From GCA-002050365 sp964237235 (GTDB taxonomy: Bacteria > Acidobacteriota > Blastocatellia > Pyrinomonadales > Pyrinomonadaceae): DNA of 64,000 nt. Positions 39,273 to 44,903 of the stretch are shown here, in pieces. Both the position numbers and the translations under genes were made by a program. The notes beneath the pieces are model-generated. The model worked only from the letters and a program-made list of their open reading frames with translations, had not been told where the DNA came from and did not search any database. The stretch covers positions 248,001 to 312,000 of the forward strand of contig CAXSGY010000002.1 in the NCBI GenBank assembly GCA_964237235.1, read 5' to 3'. Numbering within the stretch: position 1 is the stretch's first letter; each line of letters opens with the position of its first letter.

Positions 39273-40244
39273 ATGAAAACCGAGTTTGAATTTATTGAAA
39301 CGATTCGCCGCCGCTTTAATTTGTCGCGCGTCGGTGACGATTGCGCCGTGCTGCCGAAAGATTCCAAAACGGATTTAGTGATGACGACCGATTTGCTCGT
39401 CGAAGATATAGATTTCCGGCTCGAATGGACCAAGCCGAAATTACTCGGACACAAAGCGTTGGCGGTTTCGCTCTCCGACATCGCGGCGATGGGCGCGAAG
39501 CCGGTTTGGGCGATGCTTTCGATTGGCGTTCCGCGCAAAGTTTGGAAAACCGGTTTCGTCGAAGAATTTTACGCCGGTTATGCGCGCCTGGCGAAAGAAT
39601 TCGCGGTCGAAATCGTCGGCGGCGACGTTTCCGAAACGCCGGATAAAATCGTTTTCGATTCGATTGCGGCGGGCGAAACGAAAAAAGGAAAAGCCGTTCT
39701 GCGTTCGGGCGCGCGCGCCGGAGATTTGATTTTCGTCACGGGAAGTTTGGGCGGCGCGGCGGGCGGCTTAAAATTACTCGAAAATAAATTTCGCTTTGCT
39801 GCGGCGGAAAAAACTTGGCGCAAAAATTTACTACTCAGACAGCTTCGACCGCTGCCGAAAATCGCGGACGGCGAGTTTTTAAGTGAAAAAAATTTGGCGA
39901 CTTCGATGATTGATTTGAGCGACGGACTTTCGTCGGATTTGGCGCACCTCTGCCGCGCCGGTCAAACGGGCGCGAAAATTTACGCCGACCGCATTCCGCT
40001 CGATAAAAATTTGCGCGGCTTGGTCGGATCGTTCGCCGAACAATTAAATTTCGCGCTCGACGGCGGCGAAGATTTTGAGCTGCTTTTTACCGTCAGCCCG
40101 AAAAAATATTTTCAGCGCGAAAACGAGTTCAAAAATCGCGGTTTTTTCCGCATCGGAGAAGTGACTGCAAACGCGGGAATGATTGAACTTATTGGCACGA
40201 CTAAATCCGCGATTTTAGAACCGAAAGGTTTCCGCCATTTCTGA
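39273..40244 (+). CDS. thiL: Thiamine-monophosphate kinase
   Basis: A 323-residue cytoplasmic enzyme phosphorylating thiamine monophosphate to thiamine diphosphate with ATP, last step of thiamine cofactor synthesis. Family signatures: GDDCAVL near 22, the TTDLLVEDIDFR metal site, HKALAVSLSDIAAMGAKP, VGGDVSETPD and SMIDLSDGLSSDL. Length is standard. No other thiamine genes are adjacent and no TPP riboswitch was recognised upstream. Confidence 0.93.
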   Translation: MKTEFEFIETIRRRFNLSRVGDDCAVLPKDSKTDLVMTTDLLVEDIDFRLEWTKPKLLGHKALAVSLSDIAAMGAKPVWAMLSIGVPRKVWKTGFVEEFYAGYARLAKEFAVEIVGGDVSETPDKIVFDSIAAGETKKGKAVLRSGARAGDLIFVTGSLGGAAGGLKLLENKFRFAAAEKTWRKNLLLRQLRPLPKIADGEFLSEKNLATSMIDLSDGLSSDLAHLCRAGQTGAKIYADRIPLDKNLRGLVGSFAEQLNFALDGGEDFELLFTVSPKKYFQRENEFKNRGFFRIGEVTANAGMIELIGTTKSAILEPKGFRHF

Positions 40245-40283
40245 TTAAATTTTCGCGCCCCAAAGAATTTTCAAAAAAAATGC

Positions 40284-40313
40284 TTGACAAGCAATTTTGC
40301 TTCGTGCTAAAAC
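40284..40313 (+). promoter_or_regulatory. Candidate promoter before the small gene and tRNA array
   Basis: A consensus TTGACA (40284-40289) is followed after 18 bases by TAAAAC. It precedes the small coding region at 40364 and could also feed the downstream array. Prediction by eye only. Confidence 0.4.
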
Positions 40314-40363
40314 TTTCAACTGTTTGCCGAAATGCAAACGAAAATTTTAGGAGACAAATTTTA

Positions 40364-40531
40364 ATGTCGCAAAACTGGTTACACGAAAATTCGATACAGA
40401 ACGGCTCGCCCGCGCAAAAAGAGACGCGGTTTAGCGGAAGTCCGAGCGTATCAATGTGTGCCGATTTCGATAAACCGATTTATCGAACAGACCTCGGCGG
40501 TTTAGACCGCGCGGCGAATAGAAGAATTTAG
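40364..40531 (+). CDS. Small hypothetical protein (55 residues)
   Basis: A short coding region with a good ribosome binding site (AGGAGACAAATTTTA before ATG). The product, starting MSQNWLHENSIQNG, is polar with one Cys and no membrane helix. No family recognised. It lies immediately upstream of the structured leader and the tRNA array, behind a candidate promoter. It may be a leader peptide or a real small protein; evidence is only the start signal and position. Confidence 0.45.
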   Translation: MSQNWLHENSIQNGSPAQKETRFSGSPSVSMCADFDKPIYRTDLGGLDRAANRRI

Positions 40532-40605
40532 AAAAGCGGGAGCGAGTTGTTTCCGCTCCCGAAACGTAAAAATTTAGCGGATTGTTGAATCCGAAATTGT
40601 TTTTG

Positions 40606-40658
40606 GGAGCGGTAACGCGAAGGTTCTCTCGATGAGAAGCCGGAAAAGTTACCGCTCC
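40606..40658 (+). terminator. Branched hairpin terminator after the small gene
   Basis: GGAGCGGTAAC (40606-40616) pairs with GTTACCGCTCC (40648-40658) followed by TTTTCG; an inner stem GGTTCTC/GAGAAGCC sits inside. Terminator or end of a small RNA. Confidence 0.6.
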
Positions 40659-40770
40659 TTTTCGTTTTTCAAAGATATTTGACAATTGAATAACCGAAAA
40701 AAAGTTTGAAAATCGCGGCGCGCCTGCTATGCGAAGAGGCGGCGGCGCGGCGCGGTTTTCAGACGAAATC

Positions 40771-40902
40771 AAAAAAGGCAGAGAGTTTTCCAAAAGATTC
40801 GTTTCTTCGATTAAACTTTGGCGAGTTCCAAAGAAGCGAATCTTATTCGACTCGATTCGGGCATTACTGCGTCCGAAGTCTGTCTAAACCTCTGCCTTTT
40901 TT
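40771..40902 (+). ncRNA. Candidate structured RNA upstream of the tRNA array
   Basis: Nested complementary segments: an outer stem AAAAAAGGCAGAG/CTCTGCCTTTTTT (40771-40783 and 40890-40902) and an inner stem AAGATTCGTTTCTT/AAGAAGCGAATCTT (40794-40807 and 40831-40844, one bulge), then TCGG..TCCGA. A further GC-rich hairpin precedes at about 40707-40760. The T-run at the end resembles a terminator. No known RNA family recognised. Confidence 0.45.
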
Positions 40903-40961
40903 ATTTTTACACAATTTTTTTAAATTTTCAGCATTTTTAAATTTTCAAGTTTAATTTTTTC

Positions 40962-41051
40962 GCATCGGTCGCTATTTGGTTAAGGCAAGCAGTCCGTAAA
41001 ACTGCGGCTTCTCGCGGAGCTATGAAAGTTCGAATCTTTCCCGATGCACCA
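40962..41051 (+). tRNA. Array tRNA-Tyr(GTA), atypical
   Basis: Acceptor GCATCGG/CCGATGC, anticodon stem GCAGT/ACTGC around CCGTAAA, long variable arm (GCTTC/GGAGC), T loop TTCGAAT, ACCA encoded. Position 33 is C instead of the near-invariant U, and position 14 is not A. First gene of the array. Confidence 0.88.
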
Positions 41052-41123
41052 GTTTGATTTTGGATTTTGGGTTTTGGATTTTGGATTTTTTATTAAGTCG
41101 AAATTGAAATCCGAACAATTTTT

Positions 41124-41199
41124 GTGAGCGAAACTCAAACGGCTGAGTGGCGGTCTTCCAAACCGAAAGTTGCGGGTTCGATTCCCGTCGCTCACTCCA
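41124..41199 (+). tRNA. Array tRNA-Gly(TCC), atypical
   Basis: Acceptor GTGAGCG/CGCTCAC, D stem ACTC/GAGT with GG in the loop, anticodon loop CTTCCAA, T loop TTCGATT, TCCA encoded. Position 8 is A instead of U. Confidence 0.88.
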
Positions 41200-41249
41200 G
41201 ATATTTGCGATTGATTTTCAATCCGAAATCTAAAATCCGAAATTGAAAC

Positions 41250-41325
41250 GGGCGCGTAGTTTTAATCGGCAAAATGCCGGTTTCCAAAAACCGAATTTTC
41301 AGTTCAAATCTGAACGCGCCTGCCA
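41250..41325 (+). tRNA. Array tRNA-like gene, anticodon CCA (Trp) or TCC
   Basis: Acceptor GGGCGCG/CGCGCCT, weak D stem GTTT/AAAT, T stem TTCAG/CTGAA with loop TTCAAAT, G-CCA end. The anticodon arm pairs only as CGGT/ACCG around an eight-base loop TTCCAAAA, so the anticodon is ambiguous; Trp(CCA) would complete the amino-acid set. Confidence 0.7.
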
Positions 41326-41477
41326 ATTTTCTCCACTGTCGGCGAAGAAAAACGTGATTTCTTCCTGTCTCACTCCTCACAATTCGATTTTGGATTTTGG
41401 ATTGTTGATTTTGGATTTTGGCAAGTTACGACCAGAACAAATCCAAACTCCAAAATCTAAAATCCAAAATCTAAATC

Positions 41478-41555
41478 GGGGGCGTAGCTCAACGGAACGA
41501 GAGCGGTTCGTTTCTACCGAACAGGTTGAAGGTTCAAATCCTTCCGTCTCCGCCA
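41478..41555 (+). tRNA. Array tRNA-Arg(TCT)
   Basis: Acceptor GGGGGCG/CGTCTCC (two G-T pairs), D stem GCTC/GAGC, anticodon stem GTTCG/CGAAC around TTTCTAC, T loop TTCAAAT, GCCA encoded. Otherwise canonical. Confidence 0.92.
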
Positions 41556-41570
41556 ATTATTTTTTTTTAC

Positions 41571-41646
41571 GGCTTTGTAGCTCAACGGAATTCAGAGCGC
41601 GAGAATACGAATCTCGAGGTTGCGGGTTCAAATCCTGCCAGAGCCA
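41571..41646 (+). tRNA. Array tRNA-Arg(ACG)
   Basis: Acceptor GGCTTTG/CAGAGCC, anticodon stem CGAGA/TCTCG around ATACGAA, T loop TTCAAAT. CCA not encoded. It duplicates the anticodon of the single-copy gene at 14571. Confidence 0.92.
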
Positions 41647-41712
41647 TTTCGATTTTTGATTTCGGATTTTTGATTTCGGATTTTTGATTTTGAATTTGAA
41701 GTGAATCTTTCT

Positions 41713-41786
41713 TTCGGGTTCGTCTAACGGCAGGACGCATCGCTTTGAACGATGAAACAGAGGTTCGAATCCTTTACCCGAAGCCA
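41713..41786 (+). tRNA. Array tRNA-Gln(TTG)
   Basis: Acceptor TTCGGGT/ACCCGAA, D stem GTCT/GGAC, anticodon stem CATCG/CGATG around CTTTGAA, T loop TTCGAAT, GCCA encoded. Confidence 0.92.
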
Positions 41787-41856
41787 ATTTTTCAAAAATA
41801 AATGGCAAATTACGAATTTGTTTTTACAGACGTTCGTGTTTCGCAAACGAATTTTT

Positions 41857-41934
41857 CTGAGCGTTCCGCAGATGACGATACGGGCTTGTTTTGGAAACAA
41901 GTGTTCGCAGGTTTGAATCCTGCCGCTCAGACCA
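41857..41934 (+). tRNA. Array tRNA-Pro(TGG), D/T loops altered together
   Basis: Acceptor CTGAGCG/CGCTCAG, anticodon stem CTTGT/ACAAG around TTTGGAA, ACCA encoded. The D loop has TGAC in place of GG and the T loop is TTTGAAT, so the usual 19-56 G-C pair becomes A-U. The D stem is only three pairs. Confidence 0.85.
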
Positions 41935-41943
41935 ATTTTTCAC

Positions 41944-42020
41944 GCCGGCGTGGTCTAAACGGCAAAGGCACTGCTCTTAGAAAGCAGTTTATGTGAGTTC
42001 AAATCTCACCGTCGGCACCA
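41944..42020 (+). tRNA. Array tRNA-Leu(TAG)-like with short variable loop
   Basis: Acceptor GCCGGCG/CGTCGGC, D stem GTCT/AGGC, anticodon stem CTGCT/AGCAG around CTTAGAA, T loop TTCAAAT, ACCA encoded. The variable region is only TTTAT, whereas bacterial tRNA-Leu has a long arm, as does the ordinary Leu(TAG) at 57091. Confidence 0.88.
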
Positions 42021-42027
42021 GTTTTTC

Positions 42028-42102
42028 GGGTTGGTGATGTAATTGACAGCATAGAAGTCCTGCAAACTTCTTGTAAGGGTTTGAATCCCTTCCGATCCAC
42101 CA
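42028..42102 (+). tRNA. Array tRNA-Ala(TGC), atypical
   Basis: Acceptor GGGTTGG/CCGATCC, anticodon stem GAAGT/ACTTC around CCTGCAA, T stem AAGGG/CCCTT, ACCA encoded. Position 33 is C, the D loop has GA instead of GG, and the T loop TTTGAAT gives a compensating U56. Confidence 0.85.
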
Positions 42103-42181
42103 TTTTGATTTGGGATTTGGGAATTTGGATTTTGGATTGTGAACAATCCGCAAGCATCAACCCGAAATCCCGAATCATCCG

Positions 42182-42255
42182 GCGCGTGTAGCCCAACGGC
42201 AGAGGCGATTGGCTTAAACCCGATTTATGTAAAAGTTCAAATCTTTTCACGCGCA
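42182..42255 (+). tRNA. Array tRNA-Leu(TAA)-like with short variable loop
   Basis: Acceptor GCGCGTG/CACGCGC, anticodon stem ATTGG/CCGAT around CTTAAAC, T stem AAAAG/CTTTT. Variable region about six bases instead of a long arm. CCA not encoded. Confidence 0.85.
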
Positions 42256-42263
42256 AATTTTCC

Positions 42264-42339
42264 GGGGGTAAATGCAAAGAGTCGCGCGGTCAGATTTTCA
42301 ATCTGATTTTAGCGCGTTCGAGTCCCGCTCTCCCCGCCA
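42264..42339 (+). tRNA. Array tRNA-Glu(TTC), degenerate
   Basis: Acceptor GGGGGTA with TCTCCCC (one mismatch), anticodon stem TCAGA/TCTGA around TTTTCAA, T stem GCGCG/CCCGC (one mismatch), GCCA encoded. Position 8 is A and the D arm is poorly formed without GG. Confidence 0.78.
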
Positions 42340-42350
42340 TTTTATTTCCA

Positions 42351-42427
42351 GCGGGCATAGCCAAACGGTTTAAGGCGACAGTCTGCAAAACTGTTCAGTG
42401 TCGGTTCGATTCCGTCTGCTCGCTCCA
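42351..42427 (+). tRNA. Array tRNA-Cys(GCA)
   Basis: Acceptor GCGGGCA/TGCTCGC, D stem GCC/GGC with GG, anticodon stem ACAGT/ACTGT around CTGCAAA, T loop TTCGATT with one T-stem mismatch, TCCA encoded. Confidence 0.88.
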
Positions 42428-42445
42428 ATTTTTTATTTGTCGGGA

Positions 42446-42556
42446 GAGCGCGAATGCTGAAAACGACTACATAGCTAAATTGGTATAGCATGGGATTAAA
42501 AATCTGAAGTCTGCCGGTTCGATCCCGGTTAACGTCGTTTCGATTTTGTCGCGCTC
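42446..42556 (+). ncRNA. Y-RNA-like element A with tRNA module in normal order
   Basis: Closing stem GAGCGCGA (42446-42453) with TCGCGCTC (42549-42556). Inside, the shared 5' motif ATGCTGAA is followed by an inner stem AAACGAC/GTCGTTT and TACAT; the 3' side has GATTTTG. Between lies a tRNA-like module in normal order: D arm GCTA/TAGC with loop AATTGGTA, an anticodon-like arm, and a T arm GCCGG-TTCGATC-CCGGT. Bacterial Y RNAs bind Ro60/Rsr and are known to carry tRNA-mimicking modules, which fits the rsr gene at 48190. A T-run follows. Confidence 0.78.
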
Positions 42557-42574
42557 AATTTTTTTTCAAGTTTC

Positions 42575-42660
42575 GGAAACGTGATGAAACGGTAGCCATA
42601 ATTGTTTGCTAAACAGTCGGGATAAAACCCGTGCAGGTTCAAATCCTGCCGTTTCCGCCA
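42575..42660 (+). tRNA. Array tRNA-Ser(GCT)
   Basis: Acceptor GGAAACG/CGTTTCC, D loop with GG, anticodon stem ATTGT/ACAGT around TTGCTAA, long variable arm CGGG/CCCG, T loop TTCAAAT, GCCA encoded. Normal class II structure. Confidence 0.92.
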
Positions 42661-42670
42661 ATATTTTTTC

Positions 42671-42739
42671 GGGCGAATGCCGAAATGATTACATTTGTCT
42701 TTAAAACAGAAACCGTATCATTTTAATTTTTTGTCGCCC
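42671..42739 (+). ncRNA. Y-RNA-like element B (short)
   Basis: Closing stem GGGCGA/TCGCCC, motif ATGCCGAA, inner stem ATGAT/ATCAT, then TACAT and 3' TTTTTTG. The apical part is a single hairpin TTTGT/ACAGA around CTTTAAA, which looks like an isolated anticodon arm. No T arm. About 69 nt plus a T-rich tail. Confidence 0.7.
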
Positions 42740-42752
42740 TTCATTTTTTTTC

Positions 42753-42888
42753 CAGGCGAATGCCGAAGACGACTACATCGGGTCAGAGCGTTTGAGGTCA
42801 AACTCAAAAGGTCGCCGGTTCAATTCCGGCAAACTGCGAAAGTGGTTTTAGCTCAGCAAAAACACGTCGCTTCCCTTTTTGTCGCCTG
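42753..42888 (+). ncRNA. Y-RNA-like element C with circularly permuted tRNA module
   Basis: Closing stem CAGGCGA (42753-42759) with TCGCCTG (42882-42888); motif ATGCCGAA; inner stem CGAC/GTCG; TACAT; 3' CTTTTTG. The tRNA-like part is out of order: anticodon-like hairpin TTTGAG/CTCAAA, T arm GCCGG-TTCAATT-CCGGC (42814-42830), 3' acceptor strand AAACTGC (42831-42837), tetraloop GAAA, 5' acceptor strand GTGGTTT (42842-42848), then TA and GCTCAG, the start of a D arm. The acceptor strands pair over seven positions. Confidence 0.75.
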
Positions 42889-42893
42889 TTGAA

Positions 42894-42970
42894 TTTGAAA
42901 CGAATGCGGTTCGAGATTACATCCGTATCCGAAGAAAAAAGTTATCCCGACAAAAATCTGTCGTTTCAAA
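42894..42970 (+). ncRNA. Y-RNA-like element D
   Basis: A ten-pair closing stem TTTGAAACGA (42894-42903) with TCGTTTCAAA (42961-42970). The 5' motif ATGCGGTTCGAGATTACAT matches the family, and 3' ATCTG precedes the closing strand. The inner part is not clearly tRNA-like. It starts five bases after element C, so the two may be cut from one transcript. Confidence 0.6.
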
Positions 42971-42975
42971 TTTCT

Positions 42976-43053
42976 GTGGATTGTAGCTTAATTCGGCAAA
43001 GCGTCGCGCTGTGACCGCGAAAGATGCGAGTTCAAATCTCGTCAATTCACCCA
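42976..43053 (+). tRNA. Array tRNA-His(GTG)
   Basis: Acceptor TGGATTG/CAATTCA with G at -1 opposite C73, the His identity pair; D stem GCTT/AAGC, anticodon stem TCGCG/CGCGA around CTGTGAC, T loop TTCAAAT, CCCA end. Confidence 0.93.
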
Positions 43054-43194
43054 GAGTTCGATTTTGGATTTTAGATTTTGGATTTTGGATTATTTTGAGC
43101 AAAGGTAGTGCAGTGATAAACAGCTCTTAGACCGGAAATCTTAATAACCGAATCTTTAATCCAAAATCCAAAATCTAAAATCCAAAATCCAAAT

Positions 43195-43270
43195 GGGAAT
43201 GTAGCATAGCGGCAAATGCGCTCGGCTGTCTATCGAGTCATCGCGGGTTCGAGTCCCGTCATTCCCGCCA
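43195..43270 (+). tRNA. Array tRNA-Asp(GTC)
   Basis: Acceptor GGGAATG/CATTCCC, D stem GCAT/ATGC with GG, anticodon stem CTCGG/TCGAG around CTGTCTA, T loop TTCGAGT, GCCA encoded. Confidence 0.92.
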
Positions 43271-43299
43271 AAAATTTTATTTATCGAAGGAGAAAATTT

Positions 43300-43344
43300 A
43301 TGTCTGAAAATTACTTTGCGGAGGTGAAAACAATGAAGCTTTGA
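43300..43344 (+). CDS. Possible 14-residue micro-ORF
   Basis: ATG preceded by GAAGGAG encodes MSENYFAEVKTMKL and stops. An internal GGAGGTG sits before a second ATG four codons from the end. It may be a leader peptide for the gene at 43423 or a spurious match. Confidence 0.3.
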   Translation: MSENYFAEVKTMKL

Positions 43345-43422
43345 ATTAACAATTTCGCATAAGTTCTCTGAAAAAAATTACAAACAATTTTCAGAAAATC
43401 TATATGCAGAGGAAAAAAGAAA

Positions 43423-43842
43423 ATGAGCAAAAATCAGCGCAGAAAATATCATCTGCGAAAACGTCTGTTCTTAAATCGTTTTTTGGATATGCGGGCATTT
43501 GCCATTGCGATTGTCGAAGACACGCGCGGTATTCCGGTTGACAAAGACAACGAATGGAAATGGGGCGAGATACAATTAAATCTCGGCGACTGCCAGCGAC
43601 ACGTCGCTTTTGATTTCGACTTGAGCAGCAAAGAAAACCGCCGCAACAGTCTTGACAAAATTCGACGAATTGCCAATATCATCGAGGCTTTTCGTGCAGC
43701 GATTGAAACAGAAGCGGGCTTTATCGAAGAACGCGAAACGCAAATCGAACGCGAAGCGAAGGAAAAACTAAAGAAAAAACAAAAACAAAAACCGGCACAA
43801 AAACCGGCACAAAAACCGAAAGCCAGAAGCGCGGCAGGTTAG
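43423..43842 (+). CDS. Hypothetical basic protein embedded in the tRNA array
   Basis: A 139-residue protein with GAGG upstream of its ATG. The N-terminus is strongly basic (MSKNQRRKYHLRKRLFLNR), a mixed alpha/beta middle (MRAFAIAIVEDTRGIP, WKWGEIQLNLGDCQRHVAF) follows, then a helical region and a Lys/Gln/Pro-rich tail with KPAQ repeats. The basic ends would suit nucleic-acid binding, which is inference. No family recognised. The tRNA-Phe-like gene starts nine bases after its stop. Confidence 0.6.
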   Translation: MSKNQRRKYHLRKRLFLNRFLDMRAFAIAIVEDTRGIPVDKDNEWKWGEIQLNLGDCQRHVAFDFDLSSKENRRNSLDKIRRIANIIEAFRAAIETEAGFIEERETQIEREAKEKLKKKQKQKPAQKPAQKPKARSAAG

Positions 43843-43850
43843 AGACGATT

Positions 43851-43922
43851 GGTTGGATAGCTGAGGCAGATTAGCGCGACGCTGAAAACGTCGAGACGTT
43901 GGCGCGATACCGACTCCAACCA
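43851..43922 (+). tRNA. Array tRNA-Phe(GAA) with aberrant T loop
   Basis: Acceptor GGTTGGA/TCCAACC, D stem GCT/AGC with GG, anticodon stem CGACG/CGTCG around CTGAAAA, T stem GTTGG/CCGAC. The T loop is CGCGATA, lacking T54 and T55. A73 is followed by CCG, so CCA is not encoded. Confidence 0.82.
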
Positions 43923-44032
43923 CCGAATTCGATTTTGGATTTTAGAGTTTGGATTTTGGATTTTGAATGTGAAATCCGAAATCCGAACTAAATCCTGTTA
44001 ATTTCAGTAAAATTTTGACGGAGATTAATTTT

Positions 44033-44791
44033 ATGGTTGATGAAACATCGCTTTACCGGGATTCCGAATTTTATGATTTGGTTCACGGCGATTTTGCCGC
44101 GCCGGATGTTTTGGAATTTTATGAAAACAAAATCGAAAAATACGGCTCGCCGGTTTTAGAGCTTGCCTGCGGCAGCGGCGCGTATTTGATTTTGTTCGCC
44201 GAAAAAAATATCGAAGCGGTCGGCGTTGATATTTCCGCCGCAATGCTGAACAGAGCCGAAGAAAAAGCGTTGGAGAAAAATGTTTCGCTCGACTTGAAAA
44301 TTGGCGACATCCGCGACTTTGAACTCGACCGGCAGTTTCCTTTGATACTTCTGCTCGGCAATTCGTTTCAGCATCTTTTAACCGTCGCAGACGTTGAGCG
44401 ATGTTTCGCTTCGGTCAAAAAACATCTCGCTGCAAACGGTCGTTTTATCATCGAGATTTTCAATCCTTCGTTGAAGATTCTTTTAACGCCGCCCGGTCAA
44501 AGCGTTCTCGTTTCCGAATATGAAACTCCTGACGGAAAATTCGCGTTATTGGGAACGGTTGATTATGATGCGGCGACGCAAATCAATCGAATCGAATGGA
44601 TTTATCGAAACGTCTCGACGAACGAAGAAAAGCGTTTTCATTTCACGATGCGCCAGTTTTTTCCGCAGGAATTCGACGCTTTGCTGTCATACAACGGATT
44701 TCAAATCGAAGAGAAATTCGGCGACCGCGACGGCTCGCCGTTTGAAAGCGGTTCGCCGAGACAAATCGTCGTTGTCAAACTCAAATCCTGA
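44033..44791 (+). CDS. Class I SAM-dependent methyltransferase
   Basis: A 252-residue cytoplasmic protein, ATG at 44033 preceded by GGAG. Motif I is VLELACGSGAYLILFAE (about 43-60), motif II VGVDISAAML, and GDIRDF follows, as in Rossmann-type methyltransferases of the Methyltransf_25/11 group. The substrate cannot be told. Its place inside the tRNA/Y-RNA array, between the Phe-like and Met tRNAs, raises the possibility of RNA as substrate, but small-molecule methylation is equally compatible. Confidence 0.85.
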   Translation: MVDETSLYRDSEFYDLVHGDFAAPDVLEFYENKIEKYGSPVLELACGSGAYLILFAEKNIEAVGVDISAAMLNRAEEKALEKNVSLDLKIGDIRDFELDRQFPLILLLGNSFQHLLTVADVERCFASVKKHLAANGRFIIEIFNPSLKILLTPPGQSVLVSEYETPDGKFALLGTVDYDAATQINRIEWIYRNVSTNEEKRFHFTMRQFFPQEFDALLSYNGFQIEEKFGDRDGSPFESGSPRQIVVVKLKS

Positions 44792-44817
44792 TTGTTATTA
44801 ATACCTTCAATTCTTTG

Positions 44818-44893
44818 GGCGGAGTAGCTTAATTCGGATAAAAGCGTCGGTCTCATAAACCGAAGATTACAGGTTCAAATCCCGTCTCCGCAA
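44818..44893 (+). tRNA. Array tRNA-Met(CAT)
   Basis: Acceptor GGCGGAG with CTCCGCA, leaving a G1-A72 mismatch; D stem GCTT/AAGC, anticodon stem TCGGT/ACCGA around CTCATAA, T loop TTCAAAT. The three G-C pairs of initiator anticodon stems are absent. CCA not encoded. A tRNA-Ile2 (lysidine) role cannot be excluded. Confidence 0.85.
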
Positions 44894-44903
44894 CACATCC
44901 AAA

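Noticed and set aside
40706..40954. 83-codon frame in the structured leader of the array
   Set aside because: It runs through several inverted repeats, has no ribosome binding site and an unusual composition; structured RNA is the better reading.
41384..41475. GATTTTGG runs as a CRISPR-like repeat
   Set aside because: Units are short, variable and partly inverted, with no unique spacers of even length and no cas genes.
42671..42739. Element B read as an ochre suppressor tRNA (loop CTTTAAA)
   Set aside because: Only the anticodon arm is present; no D or T arm, and the outer stems follow the Y-RNA-like pattern.
43097..43160. Possible further tRNA (GAGC..GCTC, then a CTTAGAC-like loop)
   Set aside because: No T arm with TTC, no matching acceptor strands and no CCA; only scattered similarity to tRNA fragments.
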